Below, piece after piece: positions 11,116 to 19,703 of a stretch of 20,445 bases of DNA. A program made the position numbers and the translations under genes. The stretch comes from Saccoglossus kowalevskii (Eukaryota > Hemichordata > Enteropneusta > Harrimaniidae). The notes under the pieces were generated by a model. The model had not been told where the DNA came from, searched no databases, and worked only from the letters and a program-made list of their open reading frames with translations. The first letter of the stretch is position 1. Each line of letters opens with the position of its first letter. The DNA is taken from positions 21,742 to 42,186 of the forward strand of contig NW_003137832.1 in NCBI RefSeq assembly GCF_000003605.2. The letters are read 5' to 3'.

Positions 11116-11645
11116 CACATGTAATAACTTCATAAAAATTGCATGCAACGATGCCTTATGAATGGCTCTACACACAAAAATAACAGCCTGCCACCTGACC
11201 TTGAATGTTATCATTCATATAAACATTATCAGGTCATACATTAACCCGCTTCCGCTTAAGCCCCGGCAAAGCTGCTTGTAACTTTAATTTCACTTTAAAT
11301 TATTCAAGTATCCTAGAAACGGGACGGTCATGCAAACATTACTTAGAGTAAGCATATTGGCGAAATCTCACGCATATATACTTGAAACAGTAAAAGTGTA
11401 TGCTTCAAGATGATTTGCGGAGGGAAAAGTAGCATTTGTATGTATGTGTATCAGTCAGTTCCAACTACTGAATCATGTACATAAAAATGTAATAGTTTTA
11501 AAATCCGCAATGTATATAAACTTAGACGATATATAATACTTAATACATGTAACTATGCACAGTGCAATCAAGTTTGTAAACACAATTCAACGTCATTAAA
11601 CATAACTTTCGAATCGAGACTGCTTGTCAAATAATCGAGAGCTCA

Positions 11646-11682
11646 TATAAAAATGTGGTTTGCTAGGTGGAATTTCACATCG
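11646..11682 (+). promoter_or_regulatory. Possible core promoter of the GRL gene
   Basis: A TATA-like tataaaa (11646-11652) is followed 30 bp later by an initiator-like tcacatc (11676-11682). The spacing suits a TATA/Inr promoter and would leave a 5' UTR of about 90 nt before the ATG at 11767. In an AT-rich genome this match can arise by chance. Confidence 0.35.
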
Positions 11683-11766
11683 CAAGAGTATGCCGTGCTT
11701 CTACGTATTTGAAAGTCGTTTATATCAACTGAGCTTCAATACATCAATAAAGCAGCATTATTTAGC

Positions 11767-12849
11767 ATGACTGATCGACGATTTGGACGAAATGTTCAAA
11801 TCCACCCAAGCGAATCTCAACAGAAGCTGCACAGTGTCTCGCAAAACACGGATGAGAATAACAAAGAGACAAGTAATGACACCCCGGACGATGATATTTT
11901 CCTAGATCGGATTGAGCTTTACAAGGGCATGAAGCTATTATTCGTTTCTATGACGCTGCTTGGTTTACACCATTTGCCAACTGTTACCTACCCGAAAAGC
12001 AAGTTAGAAGATTGTAAGTTCTATTTTATTCGCGCTTACTGCTTTACGGTCTCCACGATGCTCTGGTTTTCGTTTTTCCGTTATGTTCCTGCGGTGTGGA
12101 TGTCCAAAGACAGCGATAGTTTTATTGTAATTGTATCAGTTATGGGTTGGTCATTCCAGTGTGCCTGCAATGCAACACTCTGTTTTATTAACTGTTACTC
12201 TTCAAGTCGACTCACACATTTCCTTAAAGTGTGGCAAAGAAAATGTCAGTCCGAACGTAGCGTGAAACTTGGATTGAATTTGAACCATGATAGACTCAAG
12301 AAAAAAGTAACCGTCGCAGTTGTATTTGGCGTATTCTTTCTTTTTGCAATCAATTTTCAGTTTTTCTACCAAAACCTCTGGGCATCCGATGATTTGAAGA
12401 AGCAAGTAGAACATATTAGATGGCCTTTCGGAGAAGGTGGTGTCATGATCGTGTTAATATTCCTCGCCTTTGCCTCTGCAGCGTTTGTTTTTCCGTTATT
12501 GCAGTTTGTTTTTGTGTGCAGAACTTTATCCGAAGGTATGGTGAAATTGAATGAGTGTTTAATGCGTCAAATAAGGAAAAACGGGACGTTTTTAGGTGAC
12601 CTGGGAGAACTACGAGAGGAGCATCAATGTCTATGCAACGCTATTGAGAATGCTGATGTGTTGTATGGACCGTTTAATCTGATCACCTTCAGTAGTGGTT
12701 TAGTCATTGAAATGTTTTTACTTTATAAGATCATAGCGTATTACAATACGCTGTCAGTATCGGTGATAACTGCGGCTTTATTCTGGATGGTTTATGTATT
12801 TTTCAGTATGTCCCTTGTGTGTTGGTGTGCTGCTCTGTTACACAAAAAC
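11767..12849 (+). CDS. GRL gene exon 1 (codons 1-361, N-terminus to end of TM6)
   Basis: A single 1083-nt exon carries six of the seven membrane helices. It ends after His-Lys-Asn at a consensus donor (aac|gtaagt). Reading through the donor adds only seven residues to a stop at 12871-12873, which would give a protein lacking loop 3 and TM7; that product is an intron read-through, not the likely protein. Confidence 0.9.
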
Positions 12850-14051
12850 GTAAGTATACATACTTATTCATAATTCTTATATTGGATACAGCTTTACAAT
12901 CTTCTCGAAGTGAATACTGAATCTAGATTCGTTATCTGGGATGTCCTTTTTTATTTTAGGCTCACCAACCAGTACATTGTCTACATCAAATATCATTTAA
13001 AGTGTATCCAGATAATACATCATTAATGCAGGTAAGTAAATATATAAAGAAAGATTCACAGATAACATAGAACAGACACACTCAACAGTGTACAATTCGA
13101 CCATTAATTGATTTTCGTAGATCTTTTCACGACCCAGGGATGATCTGAAGTTGTATACAAAATAAACAAAACAAATCATATATTGTTAGAAAGATACAAT
13201 TCTAATCATCAGCTTTAAGGGGTCGTACGACGAGGTTTGACCTCTTGTTCATATACATTGAAGTCCACCTATTATTCTTTCACTGATTTGATCATTTTTG
13301 TGATCTAATGCCCATGTATTTGATTGATTGTATTGTGACTATGAAAATGAACGTTCTCCTTTTTAACTTTAATTAAATAATCTGCCGTTAAGGTTAAGGT
13401 TAAGGTTCGTGTGCAATTATATTCATACCTGTATTTCACAGTGAAGATGGCTACCTGTGTGTTATATATTTTTAGTTAACTCTATGTGTGAATTGTGTGA
13501 AAATTTTATTTGTTCCTCAAACTAGTGAAGTGTGTGCGTGTTTCTCTCGAAAATAGGCCTTTTTTTAGTTTTTTTCCAATCTAACAGACGTACGGAAAAC
13601 ATGTTAAAAATATGCCACGAACCTGGGTCTCATCCTTAAGTATGTTTTTTGTACCCGACAGATATGACTTAGGGTGTTTAAAACATTGTAATTGTTTGTA
13701 TTCCGATAATATTTTTTCTTCAGATGACGACGTTCTTGTTCAAACTCCATGGAAGCAGTATTGGCTTTACATTGTGGGGTTTAGTCTGTATAACAAAGGA
13801 ATTCGTTATAACGGTAAGTACATTTGTGAAACGGGTGATTCTTATGGAGCAGTATGGTCTGATTGTGACACACCAGTACTGATTACCAAAAATTATATGT
13901 TAAATACATAGTTAAATACGGTGTTAAATACATAGTTAAATATATCATGTCGTATCTTCATTCACTTTAGTATGTCTAATATTTACTAATTGTTTTGCAG
14001 GTTGTTGGAGTATTTGTTACATACTTTGCATTGATGGTACAGACGATTTAA
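11767..14051 (+). CDS. Gustatory-receptor-like (GRL) seven-transmembrane protein, four exons, 431 aa
   Basis: The gene is a join of 11767-12849, 12960-13031, 13724-13813 and 14001-14051. It encodes a chemoreceptor-superfamily membrane protein (7tm_7/GRL group, the non-GPCR ion-channel-type family of insect taste and odorant receptors). Order: hydrophilic N-terminus (1-52); the family's N-terminal LG..P segment (LLGLHHLP, 64-71); TM1 about 84-111; TM2 about 118-144; TM3 about 180-205; TM4 about 225-252; intracellular loop 2 with LGELREEHQCLCNAIENAD (279-297), matching the conserved 'L..L...H..L......N' pattern; TM5 about 302-326; TM6 about 331-358; and TM7 from IGFTLWGL to the end. TM7 ends TYFALMVQTI, fitting the TY-x5-Q(F) signature (T422, Y423, Q429) with the terminal Phe replaced. 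All three introns are phase 0, and all donors read GTAAGT. The start is the first ATG in the frame and has A at -3. Length is normal for the family. Ligand is unknown. The gene appears intact. Confidence 0.88.
12960..13031 (+). CDS. GRL gene exon 2 (codons 362-385, intracellular loop 3)
   Basis: A 72-nt phase 0-0 exon between ttttattttag and gtaagtaaat. It reads AHQPVHCLHQISFKVYPDNT and four more residues. The position, the leading Ala and the short helical loop match the small penultimate loop exon of GRL genes. Intron 1 is 110 bp. Confidence 0.82.
13388..13407 (+). repeat. Short (TTAAGG)3 hexamer array in GRL intron 2
   Basis: Three tandem TTAAGG units plus TT. This is too short to be more than a microsatellite. 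It lies within the 692-bp second intron, in which nothing else was seen. Confidence 0.6.
13724..13813 (+). CDS. GRL gene exon 3 (codons 386-415, TM7 first half)
   Basis: A 90-nt phase 0-0 exon between attttttcttcag and gtaagtacat. It contains FLFKLHGSSIGFTLWGLVC and then ITKEFVIT, which closely resembles the conserved 'F.L.L....IGFT.WG.F.I....(I/L)T' segment of the family. The larger open frame over 13612-13911 is a different frame and only overlaps this exon. Intron 2 is 692 bp. Confidence 0.88.
14001..14051 (+). CDS. GRL gene exon 4 (codons 416-431 and stop, TM7 second half)
   Basis: A 51-nt last exon after tgttttgcag. It reads VVGVFVTYFALMVQTI and stops at TAA (14049-14051). It joins in frame to ITKEFVIT of exon 3, giving the family's contiguous '..T-(I/V)VG...TY.....Q' ending. 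Intron 3 is 187 bp. Confidence 0.88.
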   Translation, partial: VVGVFVTYFALMVQTI

Positions 14052-14330
14052 TAAATGTACATCTTTCGGGGTCACTCGGGTAAACCTTACATGGATGAAC
14101 TGTTTCTGAATGCACAAATCACGTAACTTAAAGTCAGTGACTCACCTCTTTCACCGGGGTATATACTGGTATATGTACTATTTTACGGGATATTCATCTT
14201 CATCTATAAATTGTAATTTATAGAAATAGTAGGTAATCTTAGTCATTGGTAATTATTCAATATATGACGATTATTTATTTTAATATAACCAGATATTTCG
14301 GGCAATAGCTCCACTTCAGTGTAATATCTC

Positions 14331-14336
14331 AATAAA
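14331..14336 (+). terminator. Candidate polyadenylation signal of the GRL gene
   Basis: AATAAA lies 280 bp after the stop codon and would give a 3' UTR of about 300 nt. Another AATAAA overlaps the stop itself (14050-14055) and would give almost no 3' UTR. Confidence 0.4.
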
Positions 14337-14359
14337 ATTTTTAGTATTTGATAATGTTT

Positions 14360-15460
14360 TAAACGATTTTGCCAAATTCATTGATAATAGAATATACGTT
14401 CTGGGCTGGCGCTTATCAATGTGCGAGGTTTGGATATTTCACTTCTAAGAAGATAACATAACATCACTGGATCACATTCAGTTGCCACCTTATGGTACTT
14501 TTTCGGCTGATAGTAAACAATAAACTGTGTGTGGTTAACAAATACGGAAGAAGTATTCGGAATTTCAGTTTGAAAGTCATTATAATGTTCGTGATGATAT
14601 ATTGATTCTTACAAGATTTCAATTTTTTTCTACCTGACTGATTATGATCGATAATAAAGATATAACACTATACATCACATGGAGAACATCACATGGATAC
14701 GTGTGCATAGAATTATTACTTGGGTACTATATACAAATGTACAGGTACCGGTATATGCTGAAATCAAACACCCAGTGTGCTATCATTGTAGCAGTTATTT
14801 TTATACACGCCCCTAATATTCCTTAAGGTTTGCTCCGTCCTACATAACCAGCAAGTTGAGTAACTATTTCCATGCCTCACATGAACATAAAAAGTGTGTG
14901 AACATTAGGGGCACAGTCCGCGTAGTACTGTCCTAAATCATTACATACATGTATCTCTTCATTTATCTGTTACTGTTAATACGTACGGGCTTATCCCGGA
15001 CACTCGGCACAACGTGGGAAAGCATGGGGTTACTGCTGGTTATGGTCCCTGCTACTGATCACAAGTCTCTATACTCTGTAGTTATTGTATGCCACACATA
15101 TAAAGGCAAGTGATCTCTGAAGTCATAACATTTTGATCATTACAACAATATTAATTAAGTGCTGAGCATGATGAATTCCCTAAATTACTAAATATACTAC
15201 CTTCAACATCCTTTCCAATACCCATTTAACTGGCTGTAAGCATTTTGAATACCTGTTGTTTTCGCACACTAGTTTAGGTGGCCCTAAACACCCTTTTTAG
15301 TGACCTCAAGTTCTGAAATGGCAATGCTCATACAAACGTGCAGTACATGCATGCATGCGTTAGAGTTGACTTGGTAATCAGTATTGTCATATACACAACA
15401 TGTACGTATAGTCATGATCTAACAGAAAAATCATAGTACCCTGAAAGCCAATAACCGACA
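14360..15460. other. Intergenic stretch with weak inverted repeats
   Basis: No gene was recognised. Two weak inverted pairs are visible: gcccctaatatt (about 14810) against aacattaggggc (about 14901), and cataaccagca (about 14842) against tgctggttatg (about 15036). They may belong to a decayed MITE, but no boundaries or target duplication could be set. Confidence 0.3.
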
Positions 15461-15470
15461 GGGTTCTAGA

Positions 15471-15528
15471 TAGCTCAATGATCAGCAAGTTTCTCAGATC
15501 GAATGTTGTGCGAGCTGTGTTCGAACCT
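15471..15528 (+). repeat. tRNA-derived SINE head (A and B boxes)
   Basis: An RNA polymerase III A-box-like tagctcaatgat (15471-15482) and a B-box-like tgttcgaacct (15518-15528) have start positions 47 bp apart, close to the spacing in tRNAs. The flanking 7-mers do not pair as an acceptor stem, so this is not a functional tRNA gene. A decayed tRNA-derived SINE or tRNA pseudogene fits best. The body and tail were not delimited. Confidence 0.5.
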
Positions 15529-15737
15529 AACATTTGCGGTTTCTTCTTGCACAGTGAAACTGTCAGTGTTGCATATTGATATGTTATCTGTATAAAAGTA
15601 CTATTTTTTTTTACACGAGAACAAAGATTTGATAAAATGAGTGTGACCCAAAAACAGGACATTTAGTGTATATAAAGCCGGAAAAGTACTAGGATTAGGC
15701 CAGACTACAAGGACTCTGCAGACTTAAAACCCCACCC

Positions 15738-15780
15738 TAGACTGGCACAGTCGGGCGATTAATTTGTGTTTGTAGTTTAA
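15738..15780 (+). repeat. Left TIR of the outer transposon, outer part
   Basis: This pairs with 17318-17360. Its main differences are a five-base block (tcggg against ccacc) and a base or two in the T-run. It is cut at gtagtttaa by the nested insertion and resumes at ttaaggccac (16231). Confidence 0.8.
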
Positions 15781-16229
15781 ATAAATCACCCCGACTGGTT
15801 TATTCTGCATGGCCATCTATCTCAACGGGTAATTATGTTAATGATTGTTCTAATTGACAATCATCTAAGCCAATCACAACGTCCATTTAACTGACCTCTG
15901 ACCGAGAAGACGTCGGCTGATTATAGCAGCCAATAAAAGAAAATTTCACTACATCTAGAAACTACATTAAAACCTACGTTTTATAGTTTCTATGCTACAT
16001 TCCAAGTCTATTTACAACGACTACGACAAACTTGAATTTCAACGTGCTGCCATGTTGGGTCTGCAGTGTGACCTTTACCATGTTGACCTCATTATTCACA
16101 TATTTCTGCGCCCACCTCATTACAATATGTGCATTCATGAATATTTAATAGCAATGAATTTCCTACAGAATAAACCAGTCGGGGTGATTTCGCTCTAACA
16201 CCTCCATTGTGCGATTTTTTAAAATTTTA
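15781..16229. mobile_element. Nested inverted-repeat element (MITE-like) inside the left TIR
   Basis: A perfect 25-bp inverted repeat, aaatcaccccgactgg plus tttattctg, lies at 15783-15807 and 16166-16190. The insert interrupts the outer element's TIR, and comparison with the intact right TIR shows the empty site. TTTAA flanks the insert on both sides (15776-15780 and 16230-16234), a likely 4-5 bp target duplication. The left inverted repeat is almost at the insertion edge, but about 39 bp of extra A/T-rich sequence follow the right one. Inside is a hairpin (agaaacta/tagtttct with an inner aaaac/gtttt stem, 15957-15991). The 68-codon frame across it is not a recognised protein. Confidence 0.7.
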
Positions 16230-16230
16230 T

Positions 16231-16268
16231 TTAAGGCCACACTGATTTAATTTTATGGATGACATCCT
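16231..16268 (+). repeat. Left TIR of the outer transposon, inner part
   Basis: The segment ggccacactgatttaatttt through gacatcc matches the reverse complement of 17285-17320 with few differences. This shows it was contiguous with 15738-15780 before the nested insertion. Confidence 0.75.
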
Positions 16269-17246
16269 CTGAAGACCCCAAAACTAATGCGAGAGGGCGA
16301 AAAAAAAAAATCTTGCCAAAAAAAAATGCTGCTAAAACCACAGGACTACGGAGCTGTTATTACGAATTGGACCACAGTGTATCAAAAAAACAACAAGTCT
16401 TGATTTGAAGGAGGCACATGTTGATGTACACATCTCGTACTACAATACTGTCACAGGTATCACCTTTGATTTTGAAAAGGCAAGTGGATAAGGCAGGTGT
16501 TAGCTTTGCCAAAGACATACACATCAACTCAATAATGAAGAAAAACTTACTGTGTTGTATTGAAAAAAAAAAATTTAATTAAAATGAACAATAAGTTTGT
16601 CAACAGCAACCTGGAAATTAACTATTACTGACTGTAATATTACAAAATATTACTGACTGTGTGTGCAAGCAAATTATCCAAATCAGAAAATGAAAAAAAA
16701 AATAAGAAACTTTTCTTTACCCCGAAAGGGGACTTCGGCCGAGGAGCTTCCGCTGCTTTCGTTGCAGTTTTGTCGACTTCAATGCGAACAAAGCAACCAA
16801 ACTGACTTGTCGCCTGACCAACTTTTAGGCCACCATACACCTCCACTTCTCTCCCATTTCTCTCATCATTGCAGAAGCAACACGGGACAGCCACTACAAT
16901 AGGACAATATGTCCTTAAAGTTGTCTGGGCAAAACTCGCTTGCCGCTACCTCCGTTTTACCCCTTAACTTGTATGCTCACATATTTTGGTGGTGTGGTCA
17001 CCACGTTTGATCACTTATGACAAAATTGGCACGTTTTGTGACAATCTCCTTCCCATAGGTCTTTGCGCTTTACGTAACGTGCATCTAACTGTGCAGAGTT
17101 TGGTTTTGAGGTAGTCCATAACGAGTTTTACGTCAAGTCGGCACTTTGCGACAATACGAGTCGGCAAGTTCCGGACAGAAAACCGATCTGTGGAGACTCG
17201 TCGTCGGATATTTGTTTTTTTTTGGACAGGCGAAAACTAATACGCA

Positions 17247-17284
17247 CGCGCGCGCGCGCGCGCGCGCGCGCGCGCGCGCGCGCG
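17247..17284. repeat. (CG)19 microsatellite
   Basis: A perfect 38-bp alternating CG run in an otherwise AT-rich window. It ends exactly where the right TIR of the outer transposon begins (17285). Confidence 0.97.
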
Positions 17285-17360
17285 GATGTTATCCATAAAA
17301 TTAAGTCTGTGTGGCCTAAACTACAAAAAACAAATTAATCGCGGTGGCTGCGCCAGTCTA
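17285..17360 (-). repeat. Right TIR of the outer transposon
   Basis: An uninterrupted 76-bp inverted copy of the split left TIR. It serves as the reference for the empty site of the nested element. Confidence 0.8.
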
Positions 17361-17369
17361 ACCCCACTC

Positions 17370-17920
17370 CTACATTTCTGTGACAAGTCCTTCTCACAAT
17401 ACGCCTCATCTGTTCAGAATTTATACACCAGAGGAGTACTTGTGATTCAGGAGAAATGATAAATTTTGATGAAATTTTGGCTGCTATCTTGAGTCTGATC
17501 ACAAAAATTAATGGAATAGTTAGAGATCTATTTGGATTCAGTAATTTCGTGAATCACATTATGTTTGAGAGTAATACCACATAACAAATTAGTGTACTTC
17601 AAAATTTAAGTATGTGCAATACACTCACTGCAGATCATTCCACACTTGTAAATTCGCTCAGTCAGTTTAAAGACTATTGCAATTTTACATATGATAAAAA
17701 AGGTTAATACATTATACAGCTAACAAGGAAGATAACGCATGGTATGATTTAATTCAGTATTGATATTTTGTTCTTGCACTATGCACTCGAAAAAATATCA
17801 ATGCTTCTCGCAATATCTCCTATAATGGCCCAGAAAAACCTCTGAATATATATATTAATGCATGCAAAACAATGTACAGTAAGGATAAAACAAGTCCAAG
17901 CACACAAATTAAATCCCCAA
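17370..17920. other. Intergenic stretch
   Basis: Nothing recognisable was seen between the transposon and the probable 3' end of NDUFA4. Confidence 0.4.
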
Positions 17921-17922
17921 GT

Positions 17923-17932
17923 TTTATTTATT
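17923..17932 (-). terminator. NDUFA4: Candidate polyadenylation signals of NDUFA4
   Basis: Two overlapping AATAAA hexamers on the minus strand (complement of tttatttatt). They would give a 3' UTR of about 500 nt from the stop at 18425. A single AATAAA also overlaps the stop codon region, and another lies at 18085-18090. Confidence 0.35.
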
Positions 17933-18424
17933 TCAAAAAATGAAATGTGCAGCATTTAGTGATTTTCCCTGACAACCTCAAATTTACACACAAGCTAGTA
18001 TTGTCAATCAGTATAATCAGAGTGAAAAACATGCATATACGAACATTAAACCTACATGTTGCATATTCATACAAATGCGGTGTGTTTATTGTATCCAAAA
18101 TAAATTGACAGTGTTGAATATAATTTGAGTGCAAACTACCCTGGAATTCCTATAAACCCTGTAGTTCTTGCTGTAACTGGCCATGACATTCAATTAATCA
18201 CATGATTTGACACGTACTTTTGAAATTAATGTTATGAACAATTTGTATTTTCAATTTGACAAGATTGCATTATGGCTTGTTGTTAAACACTGATGTGAAT
18301 AGAAATATAAACTAGACTCAAACTTCTTGTAATAGAAATAAATGTTGTACTAAGCCTAAGTTTTCATTACAACAAAAAACGAGGTGCAGATTTCAGCATT
18401 AAAACATTCTTCTTGATAGCTACT

Positions 18425-18496
18425 TTATTTTTTCTCGTCAATTTCAGGATGAATCTTTTCTTTGCTTTCATAATCAATTTTGCCAGCTGAGTAGAA
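18425..18496 (-). CDS. NDUFA4: NDUFA4 last coding exon
   Basis: A 72-nt exon after the acceptor gtttttgcag, encoding FYSAGKIDYESKEKIHPEID, EKK and a TAA stop (18425-18427). Confidence 0.9.
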   Translation of the reverse strand, partial: FYSAGKIDYESKEKIHPEIDEKK

Positions 18497-19703
18497 CTGC
18501 AAAAACAAAAACAATAGTAAACTGTTTAAAACATGAATACATGCACACACTGATGGTTGTCGACCCTAACCTCACATTGACACTTGTTTTCAACCATTTT
18601 CCCTCACTGCAAGATGATTTTCAACCATTTTCCCCACACTGACATTGATGGTTTGGAACCATTTTCCCTACACTGACACATGTTTGTTGGCAACTATTTT
18701 CCCCCACACTGACACATGTTTGTTGGCAACTATTTTCCCCACACTGACACATGTTTGTTGGCAACTATTTTCCCCACACTGACACATGTTTGTTGGCAAC
18801 TATTTTCCCCACACTGACACATGTTTGTTGGCAACTATTTTCCCCACACTGACACATGTTTGTTGGCAACTATTTTCCCCACAATGACACATGTTTGTTG
18901 GCAACTATTTTCCCCACACTGACACATGTTTGTTGGCAACTATTTTCCCCACACTGACACATGTTTGTTGGCAACTATTTCCCCCACACTGACACATGTT
19001 TGTTGGCAACTATTTTCCCCACACTGACACATGTTTGTTGGCAACTATTTTCCCCACAATGACACATGTTTGTTGGCAACTATTTTCCCCACACTGACAC
19101 ATGTTTGTTGGCAACTATTTTCCCCACACTGACACATGTTTGTTGGCAACTATTTTCACCACACTGATAATTTACAACCATTTCCCCACACTGACATTGA
19201 TGGTTTGGAACCATTTTCCCCACACTGACAATTCACAACCCTTTCTCCACATAGGTCATATATGGAAGTAATGTTGAACTGTAAAGCTTAGCAATTTAAA
19301 TTTCATGAAACAAAATTTTCTAATCGTTACCATACAAGTATCAAACAATGAGCACAGATTTTAATTACACGTCTGAACCTAACAATACATTGGGTATTTA
19401 TGGTTTATACCATCAAACATGCAACATTGACCAAGTAAGTTAGAAATAGTTTGCAAAATCACTAGTTCAATACAGATCTCTTGTAGAATTGAATACAAGT
19501 GCCTTGATTCAAAATGGAAAAAAATTCCAGCTGACTTAACACTGACAATGCCACAATACATATGGTTTTAGTAGTCTGGATGTCAACATGCTAAAAAATG
19601 ATAACTCAAATGTATGAATTAAAGAGTTATTGACTGACTGACCTTAATATTTTCATTGGGCTTGATCTTCTTCCAGGGGTGTGGGTTATTCTTCTTGTCC
19701 CAT
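18425..19703 (-). CDS. NDUFA4: NDUFA4 (cytochrome c oxidase-associated subunit), 3' end, partial
   Basis: Two minus-strand exons (19643-19703 and 18425-18496) join to encode the C-terminal 44 residues of NDUFA4. This is a small inner-mitochondrial-membrane protein first assigned to complex I and now placed with cytochrome c oxidase. The joined reading is WDKKNNPHPWKKIKPNENIK followed by FYSAGKIDYESK and a charged tail. It matches the family's conserved WDR.NNPEPWNKL.PN...KFYSVN.DY ending. The splice is phase 0 between Lys and Phe (aag|gtcagt, tttgcag|ttc). The first residue of the upstream exon is split: its codon ends in A, and Ser is expected from the family's NPDVS/C-W. Exons for the mitochondrial N-terminus and single membrane helix lie beyond 20445. 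The tail (KIHPEIDEKK) is slightly longer than in vertebrates. Confidence 0.9.
18560..19250. repeat. Degenerate related units flanking the minisatellite
   Basis: On both sides of the uniform array lies a 34-bp relative of the unit in which the middle reads ttgatggtttggaacc instead of the tgtttgttggcaac segment (18636-18669 and 19188-19221). Further shortened units with ttcaacc/ttcacaacc centres are at about 18570-18635, 19161-19187 and 19222-19249. All keep the cactgaca and attttcccc ends. Confidence 0.85.
18670..19160. repeat. 35-bp minisatellite, 14 copies, in the last NDUFA4 intron
   Basis: Tandem 35-bp units start at 18670, 18706 and then every 35 bp to 19126. The unit begins acactgacacatgtttgttg, continues gcaactatttt and ends cccc. 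Copies are nearly identical. Variants include acaatg at 18881 and 19056 (exactly five units apart), one extra C in the first copy, and ttccccc near 18981. The array fills nearly half of the 1146-bp intron between the two NDUFA4 exons. Confidence 0.97.
19643..19703 (-). CDS. NDUFA4: NDUFA4 penultimate exon
   Basis: A 61-nt exon after the acceptor ggggcgccag, encoding one split-codon base and WDKKNNPHPWKKIKPNENIK. The frame stays open upstream of the acceptor to about 19864, but that extension does not resemble the family (it lacks the membrane helix and NPDVS), so it is intron. Confidence 0.88.

Larger units (their letters stand above)
15738..17360. mobile_element. Non-autonomous TIR DNA transposon, 1.62 kb, MULE-like by TSD length
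   Basis: The left end (tagactggcacag..., 15738-15780, continuing at 16231-16268 after an insertion) is the reverse complement of the right end (17285-17360). The TIR is about 76 bp and highly similar; shared landmarks are tagactggc, gcgattaatttgt, tgtagttta, ggccacac, ttaattttatggat and acatc. It is flanked by accccaccc (15729-15737) and accccactc (17361-17369), a 9-bp target duplication with one mismatch. Long TIRs with a 9-bp duplication are typical of Mutator-like elements. No transposase was recognised inside; the short frames at 16640-16902 on both strands have no known domain. Superfamily is inferred only from the TSD and TIR length. Confidence 0.75.

Noticed and set aside
12202..12414. 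Minus-strand 70-codon ORF
   Set aside because: Shadow of the receptor's first exon.
12850..12873. Natural stop of the 368-codon ORF as the real end of the receptor
   Set aside because: The last seven residues are encoded by the start of an intron with a perfect GTAAGT donor. Joining to downstream exons restores TM7 and its signature motif.
13388..13407. Interstitial telomere-like repeat
   Set aside because: Three TTAAGG units do not match the common metazoan TTAGGG repeat and are too few.
13612..13911. 99-codon plus-strand ORF inside GRL intron 2
   Set aside because: It is out of frame with exon 3, which it overlaps. The exon 3 reading (IGFTLWGL, ITKEF) is family-typical and bounded by good splice sites, while this frame has no recognisable features.
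16640..16902. ORFs on both strands inside the outer transposon as a transposase remnant
   Set aside because: No DDE, zinc-finger or other transposase motif was recognised, and both frames are short. They are left unannotated as proteins.
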